DNA from: Asterias amurensis
Lineage: Eukaryota; Echinodermata; Asteroidea; Forcipulatida; Asteriidae
Reading direction: 5' to 3'
Length of the DNA: 64,000 nt
Assembly: GCF_032118995.1 (NCBI RefSeq)
Contig: NC_092657.1
Coordinates: forward strand, 13,344,139-13,408,138
The notes under the pieces were generated by a model. It made no database searches. It was not told the origin of the DNA and was given only the letters and a program-made list of their open reading frames with translations. Numbering within the stretch: the stretch's first letter is position 1; every line of letters begins with the position of its first letter. Below, in pieces: positions 44,636-56,902 of this stretch. Made by a program: the position numbers and the translations under genes.

Positions 44636-45156
44636 TTAAAGTCACCTGGAAATATATATTTTTTTTTATTTTAAACATAAGAGTATATGCTTACGAACAA
44701 TAAAACATTTTTTTAGTAATTGTTTGTCACGATTTATATGTTTATAAAATATATAAAGTTGTTTGGGGGCTGACTCCGCCTACCCCTTTTGTGACGTCAA
44801 TCGAGGCAGGCTTTGCCTGCAATGCGTATAGTAAACACACGTGCAAAGTACATGTACGTCCAAGTCGTGAGTTGGTACATTTCAGAAAGTGTTTTTCTGC
44901 ATTCAGCAACAATACACCTGGTCGACTTGGTCCGTACATGTACTTTGCAATTGTGTTTACTCTACGCATTACAGGCAAAGTCTGCCTCGATTGACGTCAC
45001 GAACAGCGCCCTCTCGGGTCGGGGTCTACTCTTAAACTTGTAATTAACATAACAACTGATTTTTTAAAACCTTAGTTAACCGTATGTTCACATTCCACTC
45101 ATCAAATCACATATATGCTTTATTTTGAAAAAAATACCACTTCCAGGTGACTTTAA
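44636..45156. mobile_element. Short family D element (MITE form)
   Basis: Ends 'ttaaagtcacctgg' and 'ccaggtgactttaa', perfect inverted repeats at TTAA. It keeps 'ggctgactccgcc' and 'tgacgtcaatcgaggcag' from the THAP-bearing form. Its middle is a long inverted repeat ('caatgcgtatagtaaacaca' against 'gtgtttactctacgcatta') in place of the THAP exon. Confidence 0.82.
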
Positions 45157-45159
45157 ATC

Positions 45160-46900
45160 GCACTTGTCTGATGAAAAACTCAAAGGCTTTCACCTATTTT
45201 TTGAAAGAAACAAACTGAACGAGTCATTAACTAAAATTGTTCTTCTACCATGTTAGATTTACAATTTATTGTGGAAAGTTTTCATTTTTTTTTTAACGGG
45301 AATGTCATTAAACCAATTTTTGTTTGAAGGCGTTTACAACATAAATATGTTAAACATCTTGAAACAATTAAATGCCCAACTTCTGAACACAATGCATTGA
45401 CCAATTAATCGGACAAGTACTTGCCGGCACGTTTACATCCCCAATTGTCCACATCATTACGGTTTACACACCCCATGTTCAGACACTCCTAGTGTATTTT
45501 ACCAGTAACCTAATAACACTACATCCATTGTGTTAATGAAGAAACTTAGGTGTGTCGGAACATAGGCCTATGTTTTCGTATTTCAAAGCAGTCGCTATAT
45601 ATAGGCCTATGAACTTGTTGAAATTTGAAGTATTGGTTGAAATTTCAACTTCATTTAACAAGTGGTGCACGCTGTATGACGAAATATTTGTTTCAATGAA
45701 ATCTGGCCGGTGTGTTTATGGAACTCAGTCTTGTAATAATTGATGCAATCATCAACAAAACATTTAGTATTGGCTGGCTTTATGGCATACTACTGGGGTA
45801 GTTACCTCTAGTTGTTGTATTTGAATGACTGTGTTGTTCCAAAAGAAAGAGGAACACATAAACAAACAAAGGAAAACAACACAGCTCATAAACAAAATAA
45901 TTTAAACTTGAATGTATGCACGTGGTAGATATGGAACACCCTTCCACTGTTCTTCCAATACCCTTGTCACTTTGCAAAAACTTTATAGGCCTATACCTGA
46001 TCATTATATTCCCTAATGATCGTATGTTTACCCTCATTTTTTTTTTTTTTTTTTTTTTTTGGGGGGGGGGGTTTGTATCAGTGTGAACCATATCGCTAGA
46101 CTAATGACAATCCAAGTACGACCCAGTTTGTCAGAAGTGGCATAAAGTCCGGCTATTAGGACAATGGCTCGTTACGTCTCAAGTAAACAAAAACAATGTT
46201 GGTAAACTTAAATGGAAATTGCTCAAAATGCCATGGATCATTAACTATGAACTATAAATAGGCTAATCGGTCAGCTTTTAAATGATGACGTGGCCATATT
46301 TTCCCCTGCAACCAGCGACACTTGACAACCGCCATTTTGCAACCTACAACATTTGGTTCTAAGACTTAGCGGACTGTGTCTTGTAAGACGCAAAATACTT
46401 TGCTACAAACCCTCATAGTTATAATGTTGTGACCCTTTCATTATTTGTATAATGTGTAAGGTGATATAGAGGCTAAAGCAGTTTATGTTTCTTGAACAAT
46501 TATCTTCAATTCCTGTAAAATATCTACAAAATGCAGATAGAACTTAACCGGTATTCATTACTGAAAATATACAAAATAACGAATACTTATTAATACCATG
46601 TATATTTCCACTGATAAATTAAATAACTTGTCTTCTGTTAACTTAGTGACCGCAACATGTCTTTAGAAAAATTAGTTGTCGGAATATGTTCTTAGTTCGG
46701 GGCACACGATTTGTTCACGATAAAAATATTCGTCAATAATCTCGAAGCGATTAGAATAGCATCAACAGTGATTGATTTCTTAGTTTATTTTACAAAATAT
46801 AACTTAAATGAGGACTAAAAAAAGAATATGCAAATCAAGAAAACTATTTGACATTTAGTTCGAACCGTATATAATCAAATCAAAACAACCTAATGCAACG
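45160..46900. other. Non-coding, with homopolymers
   Basis: A poly-T then poly-G run lies at about 46039-46070. No splice-bounded coding sequence, RNA gene or known repeat seen. Confidence 0.4.
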
Positions 46901-46937
46901 GTGCCGGTAAAATTGTAAATAGCCCAAGCAAAACCTT

Positions 46938-46975
46938 TGGTGGTGGTGGGGGGGGGGGGGGGTGGGGGGGGGGGC
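46938..46975. repeat. G-rich run
   Basis: Almost continuous G with a few T; quadruplex-prone on the plus strand and a likely assembly weak point. Confidence 0.9.
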
Positions 46976-47126
46976 TACTATCCTTACTCGCAGCTAGAGC
47001 TGAATGCGACGGACGCGGCTGCAACGCGTTTGGGAAGCAGGCATGCTAGGGCGCCTTTGGCTGCCAGCCACATCAACCCATTATGACCGCAGAGCAGAGC
47101 CAAGATCGAAAATGTTAGATTTTTCT

Positions 47127-47448
47127 TAGCCTTGCTCAAGGCAGTCGCATTATTCACTCCAAAAAGACACCGCTGCAAACCCACCCGTATACACTGTGCT
47201 TACTGTGTGTATTCAAACCGCACGACCCATCCATATACACCGTCACATCGCTCAACGCACACCGTACGACTACTGTGCACAAGTCATTCGCACTCGTACC
47301 ACCAACCCACATGCGGAGGCCGTGCATGCGGATAGTGTACGGGGCATCGTGCGATGTGGTTACACACATTTTACGCACAGTGTATACGGTTGTATACAGC
47401 GGCGGTCTTTTTTCGGAGTGAATAATTCCACTGCCTTGAGCAAGGCTA
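47127..47448. mobile_element. Mutator-like MITE, short form
   Basis: Ends 'tagccttgctcaaggcagtc' and the complement, as at 12209-12873. Flanks 'gatttttct' and 'gatttttcc' are a 9-base target duplication with one mismatch. Non-coding. Confidence 0.85.
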
Positions 47449-47499
47449 GATTTTTCCCGAGGGGGGAAAACCGATGGTCTGGAAAACCCTCGTGAAATA

Positions 47500-47700
47500 A
47501 CATATACCCAACGCACAACTCAGCTCACTTATGGCCCAGGCCGGGAATCGAACGCACAAGCCAACCATGCCACCCTAACAAATAATGGTTTGATGAAACT
47601 TTGCTCTGAGTTTAATTTGTCCGATAAATCTCGGTGGCTGTGGCACATACTGACCAGAGACTTCTTCAGGGGCATTTGATCAGTGACATTGGGTTTCCTA
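47500..47700 (-). mobile_element. Possible SINE fragment
   Basis: The minus strand has a B-box-like 'gttcgattcccgg' (complement at about 47540-47552) shortly after 'gggtggcatggttggc'. The spacing is too short for an intact tRNA, so it is at best a damaged tRNA-derived head. Confidence 0.35.
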
Positions 47701-47945
47701 TGCACACTTTTACAACATTGTGTTTTGGTTTCCCAAATAGCCTGAATACAACTTCCAGAACGCATTTAATTACATGAGCGTGTACTTATCCTTACAATAA
47801 ACTGGTAGAATCATGATATCTTTTTTGTTTTTCACAACAATATTAACAATAACAATAACCAGTTTTTATACACCCGGAGGGCATCTCAAGGCGCTTCCAA
47901 CATTATTATCCCTGCGGGAGATGGTCACTGTGCCTTAATTAATTC

Positions 47946-49918
47946 CTTAAAGGGACACACCAACTCACCGTTTACTCATTTTAGGGGTGTATAATCATAA
48001 ATAATGTTTTATAGATGGTTGCTGTAAAATAAGAAAACACATCAAAATGTCACGTAGTTAGCAAACAATGATTAAAAAAAAAACTAAAACGGTAAAAGGC
48101 CAGCGTATATGTGTTTCCAGCCGTTGCAACTGTCAAATCTTCGTGACATTGTTGCACAATGTTGCAAGTAGACTGGTGTTTTGTTTACAGCAACGTTTTA
48201 CTATGACACAACATAAGGATCCAGTATATCCGTGTATTATAAACAACCAGCATAAATATACGGGGCAGGCAAATCATTCGACGATGGAGGTAGACATTCG
48301 TGTTTCGACGTACATTTAAAGATCGTCACGAAAAACACACAGAAATTAACCCAGAATACGAAGGGACAGTGACAAGTCAAAAAAGCTTTCCTGGCCCCTA
48401 TAAACTAGGCCTCCTACCGCATAGCCATGATGCAGTTTGAAATGCGATCGAGGCTATTACGTGCCACGACGTGCCAGGACCCAGTTTCATAATGCCTGCA
48501 TAGTGGCACAAACATTTTGCTTGGCACAAACATATTTTTGTTTGTCTCCGGGGAAGGGAATCTTGAGGGATTCAAAAGCGTCCTTGTGGGAATGTATTTT
48601 GAAACGTAAGCGTATATAGATTCAAATCTTGAAACTTAAGCCAAGCTTGACTCAGGATTGAAAGCGTACACTTTGATTATAGCGTAACTGGAACGTAACC
48701 AGATCTTTTTGAACGTTACCAAGTTTTTGGGAACGTTAGCATATCTTGGAACGTAAGCATAGCTGGGTATTTTGGAACGCAAACGTAGCTGCGTATGGAA
48801 CGTAAGCTTGACTTGACTCAGGATTGAAAGCGTACCTTTTGTTATTACAGCGTAACTTGAAGAAACATAAGCAAAACTTTGAATGTAAGCGTAGCTGAGT
48901 AGCTGTGTAGCTTAGAACGTAAACGTACCTGCGTATGGAACGCAAGTGTAACTTGACTCAGGATTGTAAGCGTACCTTTTGTAATTATAGCGTTAATTGA
49001 ATGAACGTGAGCAAAAATAGAAAGTAAGCGTAGCTTGGAACCTAAGCATATATTGGAAGGTAAGTGCAGCTGGGTATATTGGAGCGTAAACGTAGCTGCG
49101 TATGGAACGTAAGCGTCGCTTGACTCGGGCCTGAAAACGTACATTTTGATGTCATAGCGCAATTTGACGGAATGTAAGCAAAACTTGGAATGTAAGTGTA
49201 GCTTGGAACGTAAGTATATCTTGGAACGTAAGCATATCTTGGAAGGTAAGCGTAGCTGGGTATCTTGGAACGGAAACGTAGCTGTGCGTACGGAAAGTGT
49301 AGCTTGACTCGGGTTTGAAAACGTATGTGTTGATATTATAGCGAAACTTGAAGGAAAGTAAGCGTAGCTGAGTAGCTGCGTAGCCTGGAACGTAACCAAA
49401 TAATACCTCAACAATCTCAAAAATAACACTTAATTAACATAATTAAAACATATTTATTTTTCTACAAAATTTAGCTTTGAGGGAATTTTGTTTTATCATT
49501 ATTGTTTTGCTCCCATGCCGATGCGCTGTAAAACACGCTTCCGTTGCACGGACTCTCTGAATGAAAATTGTACGTCCCGCAACCTGTTTTACATAGTTTC
49601 TTTTGCAAAATATTCATGAGTAATTGTAACAAAAAAATATAAAGTTTAAATATAAATATAAAGTAATTTGTTTTTTTAATTTATTTGTTTGCGGCTGGAA
49701 GTAAAACTATCTCCGAAGATCACGTGGGTTATTCGAACCAACAAAGTTGTTCCGATAACCCATGTGACGTTCGTTTTGTTTGTTTAATGCGTTAAAACGG
49801 CCAAATTGGATGGTTTATGTTAGCAACTATTCTTCTCCATTCCTAGAAGACCATTACAATCATGTTTTAGTGTATTTTATAGCCTAAATAGCTCAACGAA
49901 GCCGCTGTGTCCCTTTAA
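47946..49918. mobile_element. Large family G element containing a minisatellite
   Basis: Starts 'ttaaagggacacaccaactc' and ends 'agccgctgtgtccctttaa': TTAA plus inverted ends as in the copy at 12128. The first 80 bases match the other element's right end. The interior holds the minisatellite (48600-49400) and a palindrome around 49705-49775 ('cgtgggttattcgaac' against 'gttccgataacccatg'). Confidence 0.65.
48600..49400. repeat. Minisatellite built on 'ttggaacgtaagcgtagc'
   Basis: Short 12-18-base subunits are arranged in higher-order units of about 140-185 bases, each marked by 'cttgactcaggattgaaagc' or variants at 48646, 48812, 48952, 49119 and 49303. The open minus-strand frame of 194 codons is a by-product. 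A reversed fragment lies at 52925-53095. Confidence 0.9.
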
Positions 49919-50012
49919 ACCATCTGAACTCCCTGGTGGTGAGTACGCAGCCTGTGCAACATGCGCTTCTCGGCTTATCGCTTAACAATCACAAGAACCA
50001 TCTCTCTCAACA
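49505..50012. repeat. Duplicated block, copy 1 (pairs with 50562-51036)
   Basis: Shared order: 'atgcgctgtaaaacacgctt', 'cgttgcacggactctct', 'tcacgtgggttat', 'gcgttaaaacggccaaatt', the family G right end, then 'cacaagaaccatctct'. The duplicated block includes the end of a G element and part of the SINE. Confidence 0.8.
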
Positions 50013-50282
50013 GATGCGGTTGGTTGTTTGGCGCCCTTTTCTAGCGTGTATTCATTATTGCTGAGTTGTTCTGAAGCTGATGTTGTCCCGAGTGGACGTG
50101 TTTTTGAGAAGTTGAATAAAAGTTGTGAGTTAAGAATATCTGATTGTCGTTATATTTTCATGTTGGCGTTTAGTGACAGGTTTAAACAAGAACCCAATTT
50201 AGTTCACGCTACACTACTCACACAATATCACTGTCAATGTAACAAAATGCGGTATTCCTACGTTTGACATCATCAATTTTGT

Positions 50283-50595
50283 TTTAATTACCTGAAAACT
50301 CCCAACAAAAAGAAATTAGGAGCCATGAAACAAAACATAGCATTACATTGGCACGTTGCGATCTTAAGAAATAACGGAATCGACACGAGGTGTACCGACT
50401 GACAAACCCACGATGACAAACATGTACTTTGATGTCTTGCTCCAAACCCCTTCCAAGCTCACGGCGAGACCCGCAAGCTGGGAGTTCATAGCGCCCGGGA
50501 TTACACCTCCCACGAGACACGGCATGTGCGGTACGTGATATGCCCCAAGGCTTTCGTTTCGATTGCTTCCATGCCGAGGCGCTGTAAAACACGCT
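50283..50595. repeat. Left arm of a long diverged inverted repeat
   Basis: 'ttaattacctgaaaactc', 'ccgactgacaaacccacg' then 'atgacaaacatgtactttga', and 'cacgagacacggcatg' recur reversed at 51739-51998. Arms are about 80 percent alike by eye. Confidence 0.78.
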
Positions 50596-51036
50596 TCCGT
50601 TGCACGGACTCTCTATATGAGAATATTACGTTCCTTTTTTCATAATTATTTACAGTTTTCACCCGCAACTTGTATACGTAGTCTCTTTTGTCAAATATCC
50701 ATGAATAGTTGTAACAAAAAAATATAAAATTTGGTGTAGTAATTTATTTTTAATTTATGTTTATACGGCTGTAAGTAAAGCTCTCCGAAGGTCACGTGGG
50801 TTATCCGAACCAAAAAAGTGGTTCCGATAACCCACGTGACCTTCGTTTAAAAAATAAATGCGTTAAAACGGCCAAATTTGATGTTTTTTTTAGCAACTAT
50901 TCTTCTCCATTCCTGTAGCCTAAATAGCCCAACGAAGCCGGTGTGTCCCTTTAAACCATCTCAGCTACATGGTGGGCAGTAAGCAGCCTGTTCAACATGC
51001 GCTACTCGGCTAAATCAATCACAAGAACCATCTCTG
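50562..51036. repeat. Duplicated block, copy 2
   Basis: Partner of 49505-50012. The palindrome here ('cgtgggttatccgaacc' against 'ggttccgataacccacg', about 50793-50840) is nearly perfect. A family G end with TTAA is at 50951-50954. Confidence 0.8.
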
Positions 51037-51178
51037 GCCTCACAGGTACCCATTTACCCCTGGGTGGAGAGAAGTAGTTATAGTTAAGTGTCACGCACGG
51101 GCTTCGAACCCACACTCTGCTGAACAGAAGCACCAGAGATTGAGTTCGGTGCTCTTATCCGCTCGACCATGACACCCT
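51020..51178 (-). mobile_element. tRNA-Leu-derived SINE
   Basis: The minus-strand head (51089-51176) is a class II tRNA shape: 'ggtgtcatggtcgagcgg' A box, CAA in the anticodon position, a long variable arm and B box 'gggttcgaagccc'. It continues into 'tacttctctccacccagggg' and 'gtacctgtgag', a SINE-like body, rather than ending as a tRNA gene. The acceptor pairing is imperfect. Confidence 0.65.
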
Positions 51179-51382
51179 CAATGCCTGACCTGTCAGATTT
51201 TATACTATTTGGTCACATGTATCAATGAACATAACATAGACCGGGTGGTGTTTTTGGCTTGCGGTAACACCTTGCTGGGAAGATTATGTTCATTGAGATA
51301 GTGTATTGCTGTAAATTCTTCTTCTTCTTTGTGTTACAGCAAACCAACTTGATACCTCACCATGCATTGCCTCTTAAATTTA

Positions 51383-51560
51383 CACACCGGCTGAATTTGG
51401 CTATTTGGGCTATAAAATAGTTAGGACTTCAAATGGATTCCAGGAATGGAAAAAAAAAACAGGCGCTAAAAAATCATCAAATTTAGCCGTTTAAGCATTT
51501 AGTGATAGTAAAAACCACAAATTGGTTCTAATAATCACGTGATCATCCGAGTTAGTTTCT
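51383..51560. mobile_element. Family G end fragment
   Basis: 'acacaccggctgaatttggc', 'tatttgggc' and 'gattccaggaatgga' match the left part of the element at 12128. No opposite end recognised. Confidence 0.55.
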
Positions 51561-51738
51561 AGCCGTAGAAAAGCTGATTCGTTGAACTAAATTTAATTAT
51601 TTTGTTTACAATTATTAATGAGTATAATTATTTAAAAAAAAAAAATAAAATGTTATCAGGCTGTGGATACAAATCGTAAATAATGGTCAAAAATCGAACG
51701 TAAGGTTATAACATTCAGAATAATTCAGAGTTTATTGT

Positions 51739-51998
51739 AAAGCCCCACGGCGTGGAGCAATTGGAACGTAAGCCTTGAGGCGTACCGCCCATGCCGTGTC
51801 TCGTGGGGGGCTGGAGGTGTAATCGCCCGCGCTACGAACTGCGGGTCTAGCCATGAGCTTGGGAGGGGTTGGGAGCCAGACATCAAAATACATGTTTGTC
51901 ATCGTGGGTTTGTCAGTCGGTTGTCGAATCCGATATGTATTATGATCGCAACTTTCCAATTTCTATTTTGTTACGAGTTTTCAGGTAATTAAAACAGA
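51739..51998. repeat. Right arm of a long inverted repeat
   Basis: Reverse complement of 50283-50595, with substitutions and small gaps. The 1.1 kb between the arms holds the second duplicated block and the SINE. Confidence 0.78.
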
Positions 51999-52160
51999 TT
52001 GATGTTTTCAAAACGTAATGATACCGCCGTTTGTTATTTTGTCGGTGTTATTGTGAGAGTAGCATAATAAACAATGTTTCATACAGAAAAAAATCACAAA
52101 TAACGGAGCCCATCGATCGTAAAAAAGACATGTAAATAAACTTGTTTTTTTCATAAAACG

Positions 52161-52444
52161 TTAAAGACTCTGGACACTTTTGGTAATTGTCAAAGACCAG
52201 TCTTCTCACTTGCTGCATCTCAACATATGCATAAAATAACAAACCTGTGAAAATCTGAAAAAAGTTGCGAGATAATAATGAAAAAAAACACAAAAAAAAA
52301 CAACCTTGTCACACGAAGTTGTGTGCGTTCAGATGCTTGATTTCGAGACCTCAAACTCTAAATCTGAGGTCTCGTTACTTCAGAGGGAGCCGTTTCCCAA
52401 AGTGTTTTATACTATACCAAACCAATAGTGTCCACTGCCTTTAT
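52161..52444. mobile_element. MITE-1 copy, inverted, internally deleted
   Basis: 'ttaaagactctggacac' on the left and 'accaatagtgtccactgcct' on the right. About 100 bases are missing after 'ctgaggtctcg' and near the right end. Confidence 0.88.
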
Positions 52445-52924
52445 AAACACAAATAATGATACAACCAAATTCCCTCAAAGTAGAATTTTGTCAAACAAAA
52501 TGTTAATTTTGAATTATGTGAATGAAATGTTATTTTGACAGTTTTGAGGTTATGATTTACTTGGGCGAGTGGAAGTTATTACTCGGCTATAGTCGTGCCT
52601 CAAATAGCTGGGACTTCGACTAGTCGCAAAACTTGAACTCCCATTGTCCAACATCCATGGCGACATTATGTTTGCAGAAGGCGCAATAAAATAAAACTCG
52701 TACTGAAATGATTGAAGAATTTTGTAAATGATGTCTGGTGGTGTTTTGTAAAAAGTTGTTGTGAACAGTCGTGAGCGACAAAAGTGGTTAACCAATTCGA
52801 TCGCGACTACTTTTATAATACATAGTCGTAGCAGCACGATTAACCGAGTGGGTTGAATAGCGGTAGTCGCGACTCGACTAAGCAATCAAAAGCAGTCGCA
52901 ATTTCCCATGAGTTGTTCCAAAAA

Positions 52925-53095
52925 GATATGGTTACTTTCCAAGATATACGCAGCTACGCTTACATTCCAAGATATGCTTTCGTTCCTTCAAGTTACGCTA
53001 TAATTCCATCAAAAGGTACGCTTTCAATCCCGATTCAAGCCATACGCTAACATTCAAAGATACACAGCTACGCTTACGTTCCAAGATACGCTTTT
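52925..53095. repeat. Minisatellite fragment, reversed
   Basis: 'agctacgcttacattccaag', 'ttcaagttacgctataattc' and 'aggtacgctttcaatcc' are reverse complements of the 48600-49400 units. Confidence 0.85.
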
Positions 53096-53194
53096 GTCAC
53101 AAGTCCACAACATTTGAAGTTAATTTAAGTAAAATATATTATATAGTCTATATAGGCTCACCTTAAGTTGTAGACTTATTTGTGACTAAATGCC

Positions 53195-53450
53195 CACTGC
53201 GTAAAGCTGCATTTCTTTGCTGAGCTGAATTCCACTTGACCAAAACATAAACTTTAGAAGTATGTCTTCACAAACAATGCACTACTTTACTAACCGTAAT
53301 TCCAAATAATCATTTTTATATATTGGAAAAAACTGCACTAGTTTCACACAACTGGAAAAACTCATCCGTATTAATAGAGTTCAATTGATACAAGGGTCGT
53401 TTCTCAATCTAAGGTGGCCTGTTGCAACCATTGCAATTGTTGTGGAATAG
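53195..53450. repeat. Low-copy diverged repeat (pairs with 44010-44340)
   Basis: See the partner at 43730-44440; ends at 'ctaaggtggcctgttgcaac'. Confidence 0.5.
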
Positions 53451-53607
53451 GACTTTAAATTATTGCGAAAAGCTCAATTTAATTTGATAACTTATGAATG
53501 TAGAGTTAGACGGATTTGAAACTCGACGTTTCGATCAGTATGCTAATTGTCCAGGCGACGATCAGAGCAAACTCTTTTCGGAATCACCGCAACTAAATTA
53601 GGGATTT

Positions 53608-55320
53608 TAATAATAATAATAATAATAATATGAAACATTTATATAGCGCTCTACGGAGAACAGAGCGCTTTACATGAGACTATGACAACAAAACAAAAGA
53701 AAAACAAACAAACTAGGATGGGTGGGGAAAAAGAAATGTCTTGAGGAGGCTTTTGAATACAGGCAACGAGATCGCCTCTCTCAGACCCGCGGGGAGCTCA
53801 TTCCATAGGCGAGGGGCAGCTATGGAGAATGAGCTATCCCCAGCTTTCCGTCTAGTTCTAGGAACGGAAAGCCGGGTCTGATCAGCTGATGAGCGGAGTC
53901 GTTGCCTGTATTCATCAGCAGTATTGGAGTTTTGGGAATGAACAAGTTCAACCAGATATGATGGAGATTGGGTGTGGAGGATTTTGTATACATGAGTGAA
54001 AATTTTGAAGTTGATACGTTCTTTAACAGGGAGCCAATGCAGCGATGCAATCAGGGCGGCAGAAGGCTGGTCACGGCCACACGCAAATACTAGCCGAGCG
54101 GCCTTGTTTTGTAGACGCTGGAGTCGAGCGAGGTCATTTTCGCGGGCACCTACCAAAAGAGAGTTGGCATAGTCAAGACGGGACAAGACCAGACTTCTGA
54201 CGGCATGATGGCAAGCGCTTTGTGTAATAAACCGGCGAATACGCCATAGATTACGTATGTGGAAATTAACAGTTTTACATACAGAGCTAATGTGATGAGA
54301 CATATTCAGAGAACAATCAAGCGAGACTCCTAGGTTCTTAACAGATGTGGAAGCAGGAATTGTAAAGTCGGCCAATATTAGTTCAAGATTAGGGAGAGTG
54401 GATAAAACATGACTGTTCGCAAAAACAATAAACTCCGTCTTTCCCTGGTTCAGCTGAAGCATGTTTTGAGCCATCCATTTGTTGATGGCAAGCACACATG
54501 ATGATAATTTGCTGAGTACACGCTGACGATCACCTTCAGACTTAGGGTCAAACTCAGCATAAAGCTGAATATCATCAGCGTATTCATGAAATGAGATACC
54601 ATGTTGACGAATGATCTCGCCAATGGGATTGGTGTACAAAATGAAAGCCAACGGACCTACTATGGACCCCTGAGGTATGGAATAGGTAAAGATATGATGT
54701 CTTGAGAAATCGCCTTTTATCGAAACTTTGGTGGTACGGTTTTTGATATAAGTGCTGAACCAAGTATTGACCGTACTGCTTATTCCAAATTGAGTATGAA
54801 GTCTCTGGAGGAGAATGTCGTGGTCAACCGTGTCAAAGGCGGCAGACATGTCAAGCAACACCAAGAGAACAGCTTTACTTTTATCAAGGGAACGAAGAAT
54901 GTCATTTTTCACCCGAAGGAGGGCAGTCTCAGTGCTATGAAAGCGCTTGTAAGCAGACTGGAACTGTTCCCCTAGTGTGTAGCTGTCCACATGGTTAATT
55001 ACTTGACATGTTGCCACCTTCTCTATGACCTTGGACAAAAAGGGTACATTGGCTACAGGACGGTAACTCTTAAGATCATTACGGTCAAGAGAACTCTTCT
55101 TAAGTACAGGAGTAATTACAGAGTGTTTAAGATTGGACGGGAATATACCAGATGAGAGGGAAGCATTAACAATCTTTGTGATAACCGGGAGAAGAGTGGA
55201 TAGATTGTTTTTAACCAACCAGGATGGTAAGGTGTCCAATGAGCAAGATTTGTTTGAAAGACGCATGATAATTTGTTTAACGGCGTCACAATTACATGTT
55301 GTTACGGTAAGCCTTACTAT
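53608..55320 (-). mobile_element. LINE 2, L2/CR1-like, 5'-truncated
   Basis: The uninterrupted minus-strand frame is recognisable from about 55310 to 53713. It has the reverse transcriptase blocks YRPVANVPFLSKVIEKV, LDMSAAFDTVDHDILL, IPQGSIVGP and catalytic EYADDIQLY, then the C-terminal domain (LQRLQNKAARLV, LHWLPVKERI, RLWNELP, FKSLLKTFLF). No endonuclease half. The 3' UTR has a small hairpin ('gcgctctgttctccgtagagcgc') and ends in (ATT)n at 53608-53632. It differs strongly from LINE 1 in sequence, so a separate family. The open RT frame suggests a fairly recent insertion. Confidence 0.9.
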
Positions 55321-55439
55321 ACTAACTAATTCAAAGTGGATTTGACAATATTTTCCTTTGAATCCAGATTTCATTAACCAATAAAAACAATAAAAATAAG
55401 GGGATATGATCATGCTAGGGACAGCTTACAAATACATCA

Positions 55440-56900
55440 AAAATAGGGCAATGTCATGTTAACAAATACTTGTTACCAATCACTCTCCTATAAATTATAA
55501 AATGAAACTCTTGACCAATCCGTTGATGAACAATGTCAAACTTGTGGGAAAAACAAAAACGATTAGGGCACGGCGAGTTAAACTTCAAAATTGCATAGAC
55601 GCTTGGGAAGTTAGCCCCTTTCTCTTTCTGCCCCCCCCCCCCTGCCCCCCCCCCCCCACACAACAAAGCTATATCAAACAATACTACACAGGACAGCTCA
55701 CAACTTTTAATTGTGTACCCGTGGTAGATATTGGGCACCGTACATTCCTGTACAGTAAAAACAAAACTCATAACATCACCATGAACTCTATGCATGATCA
55801 TCACATTTCCTAAAATGGACATTTTTATTTGTGGCAACAACACTACTGGTGTTGTTTGTGTTCCCAGAAGCCCGACGATGTCAACCATACCACTTGACTG
55901 ATAACAATACAAGCACTAACTAGTTGTGTTTGCGTGTTATTTATAGTGTGGTGTAAAGTCCGTTTTGGGGACTAATTATCGTTATGCGTCTCGGTAAATA
56001 TTTATTTTGGCAAACTATGATGGCAACACGTCCTACCTCTAATGCCATCAAACTGTTTGGGCTTACACTCTATACATGTATGTTACTTCTGTTTGCTCCT
56101 ATTTTGGTACTAGTTAAAACATCAAGCGCAAGTTATACAAAGAACCAACAAATAATCAAAACAAAAGCCGTGTATAATAATAAGTAAATTGAATGGTGGA
56201 TGCACATCTTGGATGGAGATAATCTCGCGTGTTCCTTTTTGAAGTTCAATAATTTGGCCAATGGACCAGTTTTAATAAAGGCGGTCCCTCTATTTGTCAA
56301 CCTTTTTTACAATTAAACCCTAAAAAGGAGACTTTAGTTATCAAGGCGACGGAGACTGTCTTTAAGCTGCCGCTGCAGTGGTCAGATGCCTTTATTCAAT
56401 CATAATGCTCAATAGTTAACATACAGCCGTCTTAAACAGCGCTCTAAGCGCTCAATAATGCTCAATAGTTAACATAAATTAATGATTACAATCATTTTGA
56501 AAACAATTATTATGCTCTTATAATCTCCCTCGACTCTCAATTATTATTATTATTATTATTTTTGTTTATCACACGATTCTGTGATCTTCTAAATGAGAAA
56601 CTTTTGAACAGTAGGTGGAAGCAGACTTCTAGTTATATTCCCATTTCTTACGCCCTTCTGAGCACGCGCACGAAACAAATAAGAATATAAATTGTAATGT
56701 TTCTGGGTGACGTCACCACTTTGGGCTTATTGCATGGTCACGTATGACGTCTGCACGTTCTTACCTGACGTGACAAAAATGGTAAACTCACGTATGCTAA
56801 AAATTTGAAATTTTTTAAACGCAATTTTCTGACGTTCACGTTCACGTGTTTGGTCGCTTATAATAAGGCTGAAGCCAAGAAGCGTACAAAAGTTACCGTA
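55440..56900. other. Non-coding, with poly-C and (ATT)n
   Basis: Poly-C runs lie at about 55630-55657 and (ATT)n at about 56538-56561. A 32-base direct repeat ('taatgctcaatagttaacat' with flanks) lies near 56404 and 56455. No gene seen. Confidence 0.4.
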
Positions 56901-56902
56901 AT

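Noticed and set aside
48845..49429. 194-codon minus-strand ORF
   Set aside because: It lies in the minisatellite; the repeated FRS/LRS-K-type pattern comes from the tandem units.
51089..51176. Functional tRNA-Leu gene
   Set aside because: Imperfect acceptor and anticodon stems and a continuing SINE body downstream make a SINE head more likely.
50284..51959. Minus-strand ORFs in both arms of the long inverted repeat
   Set aside because: The arms are in opposite orientation, so the two ORFs read opposite strands of the repeat; no conserved protein results.
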